DNA of 64,000 nucleotides from CAWHNT01 sp963830775 (GTDB taxonomy: Bacteria > Pseudomonadota > Alphaproteobacteria > Geminicoccales > Geminicoccaceae): positions 496,001 through 560,000 of the forward strand of contig CAWHNT010000047.1 in assembly GCA_963830775.1 (NCBI GenBank), given 5' to 3'. The position numbers and the translations under genes are program-made. Below, one piece after another: positions 45,658 through 53,727 of the stretch. The notes below the pieces were generated by a model. It did no database searches and had not been told where the DNA came from. It was given only the letters and a program-made list of their open reading frames with translations. Numbering within the stretch: the stretch's first letter is position 1; each line of letters opens with the position of its first letter.

Positions 45658-46821
45658 ATGAGCGTCATCCGTCTTCCGAAGGCCGATCGCAGCTTCGAGC
45701 TCTTTCAGCTCTCGGCTCCGAAGGACTTCCCTGGTCGCAAGCAGGGCAACTGGAACCGCATCGCGTTCGCCGCGGCGCACATGGTCCACGACAACCTCGC
45801 CCCGCAGGACCCCTGGCTCGACATGGCGATCGACTGGGAGGGCACGCTCGCCTTCCGCCGCCATCTCTGGGACCTGGGCTTCGCCGTCGCCGAGGCCATG
45901 GACACGGCCCAGCGCGGGATGGGGCTCGACTGGGCCAATGCGCTGGAGCTGATCCGCCGCTCCGTCGCCGAGGCCAAGGGCGTCCCGGGTGCGGTGGTCT
46001 ATTCAGGTGCCGGCACGGATCACCTCTCCGTCGGCGCAGGTGTCACGCTCGAGCAGGTCATCGCCGCCTACGAGGAGCAGGTGAGCGCCGTCGAACATGC
46101 CGGCGGGCGCATCATCCTGATGGCGAGCCGGGCGCTGGCGGCCGTGGCCCGGGGTCCGGAGGACTATGCCGAGGTCTACGGCCGGATCCTCGGGCAGGTG
46201 CGCGAGCCCGTGGTGATCCACTGGCTTGGCGAGATGTTCGATCCGGCGCTGGCCGGTTACTGGGGTACCGCCGACCACTGGCAGGCCATGGAGACCTGCC
46301 TCGAGGTCCTGCAAGCCAACGCCGCCAAGATCGACGGCATCAAGATCTCGCTGCTCTCGGCCGAGAAGGAGATCGTCATGCGCCGGCGGCTGCCGGCCGG
46401 CGTGCGCATGTATACGGGCGATGACTTCAACTATGCGGAGCTGATCGCCGGCGACGAGGAGGGCTATTCGCACGCCCTGCTCGGCATCTTCGATGCCATC
46501 GCACCCGCCGCCAGCGCCGCCTTCACCGCGCTTGCGGCCGGGGACAGGAAGCGCTTCTTCGAGATCCTGGAGCCCACGGTCCCGCTCTCGCGGCACATCT
46601 TCCAGGCCCCGACCCGCTTCTACAAGACGGGCGTGGTTTTCATGGCCTGGCTGAACGGACACCAGCCGCATTTCAGCATGCTGGCGGGACAGGAGAGCGC
46701 CCGCTCGATCCTGCACTTCGCCGAGCTGTTCCGGCTCGCCGACAAGGCCGGGCTCCTGCGCGACCCCGAGCTTGCGACCAGCCGGATGCGGCACCTCCTG
46801 GCGGTGCACGGCATCGACTGA
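45658..46821 (+). CDS. DUF993-family, dihydrodipicolinate synthase-like TIM-barrel protein (387 aa)
   Basis: This is a probable class I aldolase or lyase of the DHDPS superfamily, group DUF993. A likely Schiff-base lysine sits in KIDGIKISLLSAEKE, aligned with the GIK motif of DHDPS-type enzymes. Other recognisable segments are VVYSGAGTDHLS, IHWLGEMFDPALAGYWG and RMYTGDDFNYAELI. The ATG at 45658 has GGAGG 10 nt upstream; an ATG 30 nt earlier is less well placed. Its reaction is not known to me. In this cluster it may cleave an oxidised sugar made by the two oxidoreductases. Confidence 0.85.
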   Translation: MSVIRLPKADRSFELFQLSAPKDFPGRKQGNWNRIAFAAAHMVHDNLAPQDPWLDMAIDWEGTLAFRRHLWDLGFAVAEAMDTAQRGMGLDWANALELIRRSVAEAKGVPGAVVYSGAGTDHLSVGAGVTLEQVIAAYEEQVSAVEHAGGRIILMASRALAAVARGPEDYAEVYGRILGQVREPVVIHWLGEMFDPALAGYWGTADHWQAMETCLEVLQANAAKIDGIKISLLSAEKEIVMRRRLPAGVRMYTGDDFNYAELIAGDEEGYSHALLGIFDAIAPAASAAFTALAAGDRKRFFEILEPTVPLSRHIFQAPTRFYKTGVVFMAWLNGHQPHFSMLAGQESARSILHFAELFRLADKAGLLRDPELATSRMRHLLAVHGID

Positions 46822-46827
46822 CCCACG

Positions 46828-47655
46828 ATGCCTGCGCTCGACCGGCTCTCGATCAACCTCGCCACGGTCCGCAAGCGCTGGGATCTGCGTCAGGCGGTTG
46901 CCGGTTGCGCTGCCGCTGGCATCCGCGCCGTCGCGCCCTGGCGCGATCAGGTGGCGGCCATCGGCCTGGCGGAAGCCGCGCGCATTCTCAAGGGGCACGG
47001 GATGCGGGTGACCGGCCTCTGCCGTGGTGGGATGTTCCCGGCTCTGGAAAAGGCCGAGCGGCGGGCGCGGATCGACGACAACCGGCGCGCGATCGAGGAG
47101 GCGTGGACGCTGGGGGCGGAGTGCCTCGTCCTCGTGGTGGGCGGGCTCCCGCCCGGCTCGAAGGACCTTCGAGGTGCGCGGCAGATGGTCGAGGACGGAA
47201 TCGCCGCCGTCCAGGACGAGGCCTTGGCCGCGGGCGTGCCGCTCGCGATCGAGCCGCTGCACCCGGCCTATGCCGGGGACCGGTCGGTCGTGAACACCAC
47301 CGCCCAGGCGCTCGACCTCTGTGACCGTCTGGGCAATCGCGGGGTCGGGCTGGCGCTCGACGTCTACCACGTCTGGTGGGATCCCGAGATCGAGGCCCAG
47401 ATCGCCCGCGCCGGCCGCGAGCGCCTGCTCGCCTTCCACATCTGCGACTGGCTCGTACCGACGAAGGACCTGCTCGAGGACCGCGGGATGATGGGCGACG
47501 GCGTCATCGACATCCCGCATCTGCGCCGGCTGGTCGAGGCGCAGGGCTATGCCGGCTGCCACGAGGTCGAGATCTTCTCGCGCGAGAACTGGTGGCGGCG
47601 CGATCCGGCCGAGGTCGTTCAGGTCTGCATCGAGCGCCACGCGACTTGCTGCTGA
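46828..47655 (+). CDS. sugar phosphate isomerase/epimerase family, xylose isomerase-like TIM barrel (275 aa)
   Basis: This is an AP-endonuclease-2/IolE-like TIM barrel. Metal-ligand regions are seen as AIEPLHPAYAGDRS, LALDVYHVWWDPEI, LLAFHICDWLVP and CHEVEIFSREN, giving the usual Glu, Asp, His and Glu set. Such enzymes isomerise, epimerise or dehydrate sugars and inosose-like ketones. It starts 6 nt after the DUF993 gene, so both share the TetR-overlapped promoter. It ends the cluster; insertion-sequence debris follows. Confidence 0.9.
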   Translation: MPALDRLSINLATVRKRWDLRQAVAGCAAAGIRAVAPWRDQVAAIGLAEAARILKGHGMRVTGLCRGGMFPALEKAERRARIDDNRRAIEEAWTLGAECLVLVVGGLPPGSKDLRGARQMVEDGIAAVQDEALAAGVPLAIEPLHPAYAGDRSVVNTTAQALDLCDRLGNRGVGLALDVYHVWWDPEIEAQIARAGRERLLAFHICDWLVPTKDLLEDRGMMGDGVIDIPHLRRLVEAQGYAGCHEVEIFSRENWWRRDPAEVVQVCIERHATCC

Positions 47656-48098
47656 GCACGAGCGCGGCCTGCCATTGCAGCGCTGCGGCGATCGGCTGAG
47701 GGCTGCGGCGGGGTCAGGCCTTCTGGCCTGTGGCCAGCGAGCTGCTTAAGGCGCAGGCTGCCTGGCTGTGGCAGGAAAGGGGAGGGTAGTCGTCTCCGAG
47801 GCGGGCCCTGGGCGGGGTGTGGCAGGCGCGACGACAATGGCCTGGGCGTGTCGGCCGGGTCCGGGCCGTCCGTCATGCGCCAGCTCCTCGATCAGCAGCC
47901 AGTGGGCGAGCCACCGCAGCACTTGCCGGTACTGGCGCGGGCGGCAGTTACAGCAGAGAGAGATAGAAGATTATCATCCCCGTGATAGGGTTCAGCTGCG
48001 AGTCCGACGCGGCGCTGGCAATCGGCGAAGGTGGTCGGTAAGCTCCCAGCATGGCGACGGTCATCGATACATTGGGTACAAGAGGTCCAGGCCGAGGC
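47656..48098. other. non-coding stretch with mobile-element debris
   Basis: I see no intact gene here. The minus strand has a short readable piece at about 47860-47950 (RQVLRWLAHWLLIEELA) that resembles a fragment of a transposase or accessory gene, but the family is not clear. A less GC-rich patch lies at 47955-47990. Confidence 0.3.
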
Positions 48099-48613
48099 GA
48101 ATTGTCCAAGGCCGGCTACTACGCCTGGGCGGATCGGCAGCCCTCGGCGCGTGCCGTGGCGGATGCGGCGCTGCTGAAGCGGATCCGGACCGTCCACCTG
48201 GGCTCGCGCAAGACCTACGGCTCGCCGCGCGTTCACGCTGAGCTGCGTGGCTTGGGCGAGCGGCACGGCCGCAAGCGCATCGCGCGGCTGATGCGCGAGG
48301 CCGGGCTCGTCGGCGCCAGCCATCGGCGTGGTGGCCCGGTGACGACGCGGCGGGACCAGGAGGCTCGCTCGGCGCCGGACTTGGTCGATCGCGACTTCAC
48401 CGCTGCCGGCCCGAACCAGCTGTGGGTGGCCGACATTACCTACGTGCCGACCGCAGCCGGGTTCCTCTATCTGGCCGTGGTGCTGGCTGCCTTCAGCCGC
48501 CGCATCGTCGGCTGGTCGATGGCCAACCACCTGCGGGCCGAGCTGGTGCTCGACGCACTCGAGATGGCGGTGGGCCAGCGCCGGCCGCATGACGTGATCC
48601 ATCATTCCGACCA
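48099..48613 (+). pseudogene. IS3-family transposase OrfB fragment
   Basis: The frame begins at LSKAGYYAWADRQPSARAVA and runs through RKTYGSPRVHAEL, GRKRIARLMREAGLVG and the first DDE Asp in WVADITYVPTAAG to the second Asp in VIHHSDQ. The sequence then stops matching: the expected GSQYTS and the Glu-containing C-terminus are missing. The N-terminus is also lost. The break at about 48613 is where IS30-like sequence begins on the other strand. It cannot be active. Confidence 0.85.
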
Positions 48614-48615
48614 GG

Positions 48616-49110
48616 CACCGCGGAGCTTCGGAGCGCGAGAATGAGATCGCGCTCGCAGGGCCGCGGGATTGCCCGGTAAAACGCCTGGGGCGGGCGCTCA
48701 CGGTTCACGAGCTCGGCGCCGACAGGCGACGCGCACCGACCTGGAGTACCGGGCCACGTGGCACGCGCAGCGCCCGAACGGTGCGCAGGCAAGCCGGCAG
48801 CTCGTGACGCAGCGTTGCCGCGGGTCTGGACGTGGAGCTCGTGGAAGATGGCCTCATGGCTGACCCGCATGGCAACCAGCGCTGGGCGAGTGGAGCAGCA
48901 GCATCGCGGCGAGATGTGCTGCGGGCTCCAGGCGCTCGTCCAGAGCCGTGGTCGCTGCGTCCCGTGCTGACGGCCCTTGCACTGCAGCACTGGTTCGGGC
49001 GCCGCGTGCCAACGCTCGGAGCAGTCACGGCACCCGACAGCTGCTCTTGCACATATGCCCTCAGCGCCGGATGAGACACGAGCTGCGGCAGCTTCGGGCG
49101 CCGTGACGCC
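48616..49110 (-). pseudogene. IS30-family transposase remnant, several frameshifts
   Basis: On the minus strand pieces of an IS30 transposase can be read in two or more frames. From N- to C-terminus they are LVSHPALRAYVQEQLSG, the AWSPQHI piece, MRVSHEAIFHELHVQTRG, LPACLRTVRALRVPR and RAIPRPCERDLILALRSSAV. The last corresponds to the RAVPGHWEGDLI region with the first catalytic Asp. The rest of the catalytic domain is missing at the junction with the IS3 piece. Many substitutions and frame changes mark it as old. Confidence 0.75.
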
Positions 49111-49139
49111 CGTTCGGCACGGCTGCGCGACGCTGGGGT

Positions 49140-49363
49140 GCCGGAGGTCCAAAGCCGAGGCAATCGCACGCCAGTTCAAGCGGCGCTACGAGGCTGACCG
49201 CGAGGAGCTGGTGACCAGGGCCTATCTCGATCTCGCGCTCGAGCGCCAGTCGGCCGAGCTGAAAGCTGACTTGGCGCGCATCGAGCGCGACCTGATCCTC
49301 AAGCTTGGCGGGGTGATCACGCTCGCTGTTGCGGTTGTCGGTGCGCTCGGCGTGTTGTTCTGA
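49140..49363 (+). pseudogene. C-terminal fragment of a DUF1640-like coiled-coil membrane protein
   Basis: The frame reads SKAEAIARQFKRRYEADREE then LVTRAYLDLALERQ, a coiled coil, and ends with a hydrophobic segment (LKLGGVITLAVAVVGALGVLF) before TGA. This resembles the end of DUF1640/CCDC90-type small proteins, which carry a coiled coil and one C-terminal membrane anchor. The start cannot be found; the upstream part is IS30 debris. It may be a truncated gene, or a small intact one with an unrecognised start. Confidence 0.45.
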
Positions 49364-49418
49364 GGCTGACGTTAAAGGTTCGTCGCGCAGACTTTCCTGG
49401 TCGGGCCGATCACCGCGC

Positions 49419-49940
49419 TCAGCCGACTGCCTCCTCCAGCTCGATATCCACCATCAGCTCATTGGCGATCTTCTCCAGCGTTGCACGGAGCTCGTGGGTT
49501 GCCAGCCCGACCGGAGCGGAGAGCCGGGCCGTGGCGCGGAATAGGGGCTCGCCGGAGAACGAGCCGGGGGTGACCTCGGTCTCCAGCTCCTCGATGTTGA
49601 CACTCCGGCCTGCCAGCGCGTGCGCGATCTCGCGGACGATGCCCGGTCGGTCGTGGCCCACGAGCTCCAGGGTGAGCGTGTGCTGCGGCGCGGCGGGCTC
49701 CCCGGCACCGCGCTCGGCGGTGACGTGCAGGCCCTGGGCCTCGAGGTCGCGCAGGCTGGCGGCCAGACCGTCGACCGCGGCATCGGGCACGTCGACCAGG
49801 AGGATGCCCGCGAACTGGCCGGCGAGGCGGGCCATCCGGCTCTCCTGCCAGCTGCCGCCGGCCTCGGCGATGCGCAGCGCCAGGGCGTCGACGAGGCCCG
49901 GCCGGTCGCGGCCGATCAGCGTCAGTGTGAGCGATGCCAT
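49419..49940 (-). CDS. two-ACT-domain protein, GcvR-like (173 aa)
   Basis: Two ACT domains are visible: SLTLTLIGRDRPGLVDALALRI (residues 3-24) and LTLELVGHDRPGIVREIAHAL (about 88-108). This layout matches the glycine cleavage regulator GcvR family and related amino-acid sensing proteins. It has no DNA-binding domain, so it would act by protein contact. The ATG at 49940 follows an AGGGGAGG site. No gcv gene is nearby, so its regulatory target is unknown. Confidence 0.85.
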   Translation of the reverse strand: MASLTLTLIGRDRPGLVDALALRIAEAGGSWQESRMARLAGQFAGILLVDVPDAAVDGLAASLRDLEAQGLHVTAERGAGEPAAPQHTLTLELVGHDRPGIVREIAHALAGRSVNIEELETEVTPGSFSGEPLFRATARLSAPVGLATHELRATLEKIANELMVDIELEEAVG

Positions 49941-49959
49941 CGGGCCTCCCCTTCGATCG

Positions 49960-50439
49960 TCAAAGGCGCTTGCTCATCACAACGTAGTCCGAGCGCGCGA
50001 ACCCGCTACGCCGATAGAGGCGCTGGGCGCGCTCGTTCCCCGGCGCCACCACAAGATGGATGGCACGAGCCTTGTGGCGGAGCGCCTCCGCGCCGATCGC
50101 AGCCATCACGGCATCGCCCACGCCGCGGCCACGGGCTTCCGGCACGAGGTAGAGGTCGTCGAGGAAGATGTCGGGGCCGCCGAACTCGATCCCGAAGCCA
50201 AGGGTGATCACGCAGTAGCCGAGCGTCGCCGGGCCTTCGCGGACGAGGTAGCCGCGCACCATCGGATGCCCGGCACAGGTCTGGCGGATCGCGCGCTCGC
50301 CGCCAGCGTCGAGCGGATGCCCGTCCTCGAGGTGGAACTCGCGCGCCAATGTCAGCAGCTCCGTGACGTCGTCCGGGCCGACCGGCTGGAGCACGACCGA
50401 CGTTGGTGCAGGCGATGGCTGGCGCAGGCTGGACGGCAT
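49960..50439 (-). CDS. GNAT-family N-acetyltransferase (159 aa)
   Basis: It has the GNAT core: FLDDLYLVPEARGRGVGDAVM with the acetyl-CoA binding R/QxxGxG/A motif (ARGRGVG), then HLVVAPGNERAQRLYRRSGFARSDY typical of motif B. The substrate is not predictable. It lies 19 nt upstream of the ACT-domain gene on the same strand and may be cotranscribed. Confidence 0.88.
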   Translation of the reverse strand: MPSSLRQPSPAPTSVVLQPVGPDDVTELLTLAREFHLEDGHPLDAGGERAIRQTCAGHPMVRGYLVREGPATLGYCVITLGFGIEFGGPDIFLDDLYLVPEARGRGVGDAVMAAIGAEALRHKARAIHLVVAPGNERAQRLYRRSGFARSDYVVMSKRL

Positions 50440-50511
50440 GGCGGTCGGACCTTCGGCTTGGGCTCGCCACGTACCACACGCGCAGCCGCCTGGCAGGAAG
50501 GCTGCTAGGCC

Positions 50512-50826
50512 TCAGGCGGTCGGGTCGCCCGTCTTGGCGGGCAGGCTCTCCCAGCTTCGGCCCGCGGCCACGATGCAGGCGAGGCCGCTCGGTGCCGTGG
50601 TCACGATCGTCCAGCTGCCGCTTTGCAGGGATGCGAACACCTGCACCAGCCGGCCGTCGGCCTGCAGGCCCATCGACACCGGCGCCTCGCCGTAGCGGGT
50701 GCCCAGCTGGCGGCGCACCTCGGCATAGTCGGCGCAGGGCAGCCGGCGCTCCGGATCGGCCGCTGCCTGCCGCGGCCCGATCAGGATCAGCGCCTGCACG
50801 AGCAGAAGGAGGGCGAGACGGAGCAT
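50512..50826 (-). CDS. small secreted protein of unknown function (104 aa)
   Basis: A signal peptide (MLRLALLLLVQALILIGPRQAAA) precedes about 80 residues with CADYAEVRRQLGTRYGEAPVS and a core of short beta-like segments (LVQVFASLQSGSWTIVTT). Two cysteines (in LPCADY and LACIV) could form a disulfide in the periplasm. I do not recognise the family for certain. It is separate from the GNAT gene by 72 nt. Confidence 0.65.
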   Translation of the reverse strand: MLRLALLLLVQALILIGPRQAAADPERRLPCADYAEVRRQLGTRYGEAPVSMGLQADGRLVQVFASLQSGSWTIVTTAPSGLACIVAAGRSWESLPAKTGDPTA

Positions 50827-51048
50827 GACCGGGTCCCGAGCCTGCGCGGCGGGGCTTGGCCGCGACGAGCCACTCTCGCATGGCGGTGGTTAACGAACCG
50901 CTAGCGCTCTTCACGAATCAAAGCCTTGGCCCGGCGCCGGTTTGACAGCCCCTCGGGCGCATGCTTCGCTGCGGCAAGCGCGGTCGGGCGGGGAGCCAAA
51001 GCCGGGGCCCGTCCAGCACCGCTTTCGCGAACCTGGGAGGTCCGGTCG
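50827..51048. promoter_or_regulatory. divergent intergenic region upstream of dppA
   Basis: This 222-nt gap separates the small secreted protein gene (minus) from dppA (plus). A perfect -35 box TTGACA lies at 50942-50947; 17 nt later the best -10 candidate is only TTCGCT (50965-50970), so the promoter call is weak. GGGAGG at 51036-51041 is the dppA ribosome site. Confidence 0.4.
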
Positions 51049-52641
51049 ATGCGATTCTTGAGGTCTGGCCTGCTCGCTGCCGCCTCGCTCGTGGTGCTGG
51101 CCGCCGGTGCCGAGGCGAAGACGCTGGTATTCTGCTCCGAGGGCAGCCCGGAGGGCTTCAACCCGCAGCTCTTCACCGCCGGGACCACCTTCGATGCCAG
51201 CTCCCGGCAGGTCTACAATCGCCTCTATCAGCCGGACCGCGGCGAGACCGAGCCCAAGCCGGCGCTGGCCGAGGGTGTCGAGATCTCGGACGACGGCACG
51301 GTCTACACCTTCAAGCTGCGCAAGGACGTCAAGTTCCAGACCACCAAGGACTTCACCCCGTCGCGCAACTTCGGCGCCGATGACGTCGTGTTCTCGATCG
51401 AGCGCCAGCGCGATGCCAACCATCCTTATAACAAGGTTTCCGGCGGCAGCTACGAATACTTCGCAGGCTCGGGCCTGCCGCAGCTGATCAAGTCGGTCGA
51501 GAAGGTCGACGACAGCACGGTCAAGGTGACGCTGAACAACCCCGACGCCACCTTCCTGCCGCTGATGTCGCAGGACTTCGCCTCGATCCTCTCGGCCGAG
51601 TATGCCGACAAGATGATGCAGGCGGGAACGCCGGAGCAGCTGGACCTGAACCCGGTCGGCACCGGACCCTTCCAGCTCGTCACCTACCAGAAGGACGCGG
51701 TGATCCGCTACAAGGCCAACCCCGACTACTGGCAGGGCAAGGCAGCACTCGACACTCTCGTCTTCGCCATCACGCCTGACGCGTCGGTGCGCTGGCAGAA
51801 GCTGAAGGCCGGCGAGTGCCACGTCACCCTGCAGCCGAACCCGGCCGACATCCCCGCCATCAAGGAGGACGCGAACGTCAACCTCCTCCAGCGGGAGGGG
51901 CTGAACGTCGGCTATCTCGGCTTCAACGTCGAGAAGAAGCCGCTCGACGACAAGCGCGTGCGCCAGGCGCTGACCATGGCGATCAACAAGCAGGCCATCA
52001 TCGATTCGGTCTATCAGGGTGCGGGCGTCGCGGCCAAGAACCCGATGCCGCCTACGGTCTGGGGCTACAACAAGGACATCACGGCGACGGCCTACGACCC
52101 GGACGGGGCCAAGAAGCTGCTGGGCGAGGCGGGCCAGGGCTCGGGCTTCAAGACCACGCTGTGGGCCATGCCGGTGACCCGGCCCTACAACCCCAACGCG
52201 CGACGCATGGCCGAGCTGGTCCAGGCCGACTGGAAGGCCGTGGGCGTGGATGCCGAGATCGTCTCCTTCGAGTGGGGCGAGTATCTGAAGCGCACCCAGG
52301 CCGGCGAGCAGGACACGTTCATGCTGGGCTGGACGGCCGACATCGCCGATCCGGACAACTTCCTGGGCGTGCTGCTGGGCTGCGACGCGGTCGGCAACAC
52401 CAACCGCGCCCGCTGGTGCGACAAGGCCTATGACGACCTGATCAAGCAGGCCAAGCGCATCACGGACACGGGCGAGCGTGCCAAGCTCTATGCAAAGGCG
52501 CAGGAGATCTTCAAGGAGGAAGCGCCCTGGGTGACGGTGGCCCACTCCATCGTCTTCCAGCCGGTGCGCAAGGAGGTCGTCGACTACCGGATCGACCCGT
52601 TCGGCGGGAACATCTTCTATGGCGTCGATCTGAAAGAGTAG
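51049..52641 (+). CDS. dppA: dipeptide ABC importer substrate-binding protein (530 aa)
   Basis: This periplasmic protein of SBP family 5 binds dipeptides (possibly haem or aminolevulinate in some species). A Sec signal (MRFLRSGLLAAASLVVLAAGAEA) is followed by KTLVFCSEGSPEGFNPQLFT, a close match to DppA proteins. Other typical segments are NFGADDVVFSIERQRD, NPVGTGPFQLV and AMPVTRPYNPNARRMAEL. The GWTADIADPDNFL segment also matches DppA. The ATG at 51049 follows GGGAGGTCC. It is the first of dppABCD and is followed by a strong hairpin before dppB. Confidence 0.95.
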   Translation: MRFLRSGLLAAASLVVLAAGAEAKTLVFCSEGSPEGFNPQLFTAGTTFDASSRQVYNRLYQPDRGETEPKPALAEGVEISDDGTVYTFKLRKDVKFQTTKDFTPSRNFGADDVVFSIERQRDANHPYNKVSGGSYEYFAGSGLPQLIKSVEKVDDSTVKVTLNNPDATFLPLMSQDFASILSAEYADKMMQAGTPEQLDLNPVGTGPFQLVTYQKDAVIRYKANPDYWQGKAALDTLVFAITPDASVRWQKLKAGECHVTLQPNPADIPAIKEDANVNLLQREGLNVGYLGFNVEKKPLDDKRVRQALTMAINKQAIIDSVYQGAGVAAKNPMPPTVWGYNKDITATAYDPDGAKKLLGEAGQGSGFKTTLWAMPVTRPYNPNARRMAELVQADWKAVGVDAEIVSFEWGEYLKRTQAGEQDTFMLGWTADIADPDNFLGVLLGCDAVGNTNRARWCDKAYDDLIKQAKRITDTGERAKLYAKAQEIFKEEAPWVTVAHSIVFQPVRKEVVDYRIDPFGGNIFYGVDLKE

Positions 52642-52654
52642 TCGGTCCAGCACG

Positions 52655-52690
52655 CAGTCCGGCCCGGTCGCGTCAGACCGGGCCGGACTG
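52655..52690 (+). other. 14-bp perfect hairpin between dppA and dppB
   Basis: CAGTCCGGCCCGGT and its exact reverse complement flank an 8-nt loop (CGCGTCAG), 13 nt after the dppA stop. No T-run follows. Such structures between binding-protein and permease genes usually protect the upstream message from exonucleases or cause partial termination, so that the binding protein is made in excess. Confidence 0.75.
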
Positions 52691-52716
52691 CCAGAGGTGG
52701 GAAAGTCGTCACCGGA

Positions 52717-53727
52717 ATGGTCCGCTTCCTCCTCGCCCGTCTTGCCGTCCTGATCCCGACCTTCATCGGGATCACCTTCATCGCCTTCGTCCTCATCCGC
52801 CTGGTGCCAGGCGATCCGATCGAGCTCCTGGCCGGCGAGCGGGGGCTGACACCGGAGCGCCACGCGCAGCTCTCGGCCCAGTTCGGCTTCGACCGGCCGC
52901 TGGTCCTGCAATACGGCTATTTCCTGGGCGGCCTCCTGCAGGGCGACCTCGGGAGGTCGGTGGTCACGCGCCAGCCGATCCTCTCCGAGTTCCTGAGCCT
53001 GTTCCCGGCCACGGTCGAGCTCTCCGTGATCGCCATGCTGATCGCGGTTGTCGTGGGCCTGCCGGCCGGCATCCTGGCCGCGGTCAAGCGCGGCTCGGCA
53101 CTCGACCACACGGTGATGACCGTCTCGCTCACCGGTTACTCGATGCCGATCTTCTGGTGGGCGCTGCTCTTGATCATCCTCTTCTCCGGCACCCTGCAAT
53201 GGACGCCGGTCTCGGGTCGGATGTCCCTGCTCTACTACGTCGAGCCGGTCACCGGTTTCATGCTCATCGACAGCCTGTTCTCCGACGAGCCCGGCGCCTT
53301 CTCCTCCGCCGTGCAGCACCTGATCCTGCCGGCGATCGTGCTTGGCACCGTGCCCATGGCGGTCGTGGCGCGGCAGACGCGCTCGGCCATGCTCGAGGTG
53401 CTGAGCGAGGATTATGTCCGGACGGCGCGCGCCAAGGGCCTGCCGCCGCGGCGGGTGATCGGCCTGCACGCGCTGCGCAACGCGCTCATCCCGGTGGTCA
53501 CGGTGATCGGCCTGCAGGTCGGCCTGCTGTTTGCCGGTGCGATCCTGACCGAGACCATCTTCGCCTGGCCCGGCGTGGGCAAATGGCTCGTCGATTCCAT
53601 TGCCAGACGCGACTACCCGGCCGTGCAGGGCGGGGTCGTGCTGGTGGCTGCCATCGTCATGCTCGTCAACCTGGGCGTCGATCTGCTCTATGGCCTCATC
53701 AATCCCCGAATTCGCCACGCCCGCTGA
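52717..53727 (+). CDS. dppB: dipeptide ABC importer permease DppB (336 aa)
   Basis: This is an inner-membrane permease. It opens with RFLLARLAVLIPTFIGITFI and has FALIRLVPGDPIE-like FVLIRLVPGDPIELLAGERG. The coupling motif is EDYVRTARAKGLPPRRVIGLHALRNALIP, ending TETIFAWPGVGKWLVDSI. Length and motifs match DppB. It overlaps the dppC start. Confidence 0.96.
   Translation: MVRFLLARLAVLIPTFIGITFIAFVLIRLVPGDPIELLAGERGLTPERHAQLSAQFGFDRPLVLQYGYFLGGLLQGDLGRSVVTRQPILSEFLSLFPATVELSVIAMLIAVVVGLPAGILAAVKRGSALDHTVMTVSLTGYSMPIFWWALLLIILFSGTLQWTPVSGRMSLLYYVEPVTGFMLIDSLFSDEPGAFSSAVQHLILPAIVLGTVPMAVVARQTRSAMLEVLSEDYVRTARAKGLPPRRVIGLHALRNALIPVVTVIGLQVGLLFAGAILTETIFAWPGVGKWLVDSIARRDYPAVQGGVVLVAAIVMLVNLGVDLLYGLINPRIRHAR

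Noticed and set aside
46003..47640. A 545-codon minus-strand frame opposite the DUF993 and isomerase genes
   Set aside because: No recognisable motif, composition of a shadow frame, and the plus-strand genes have clear family signatures.
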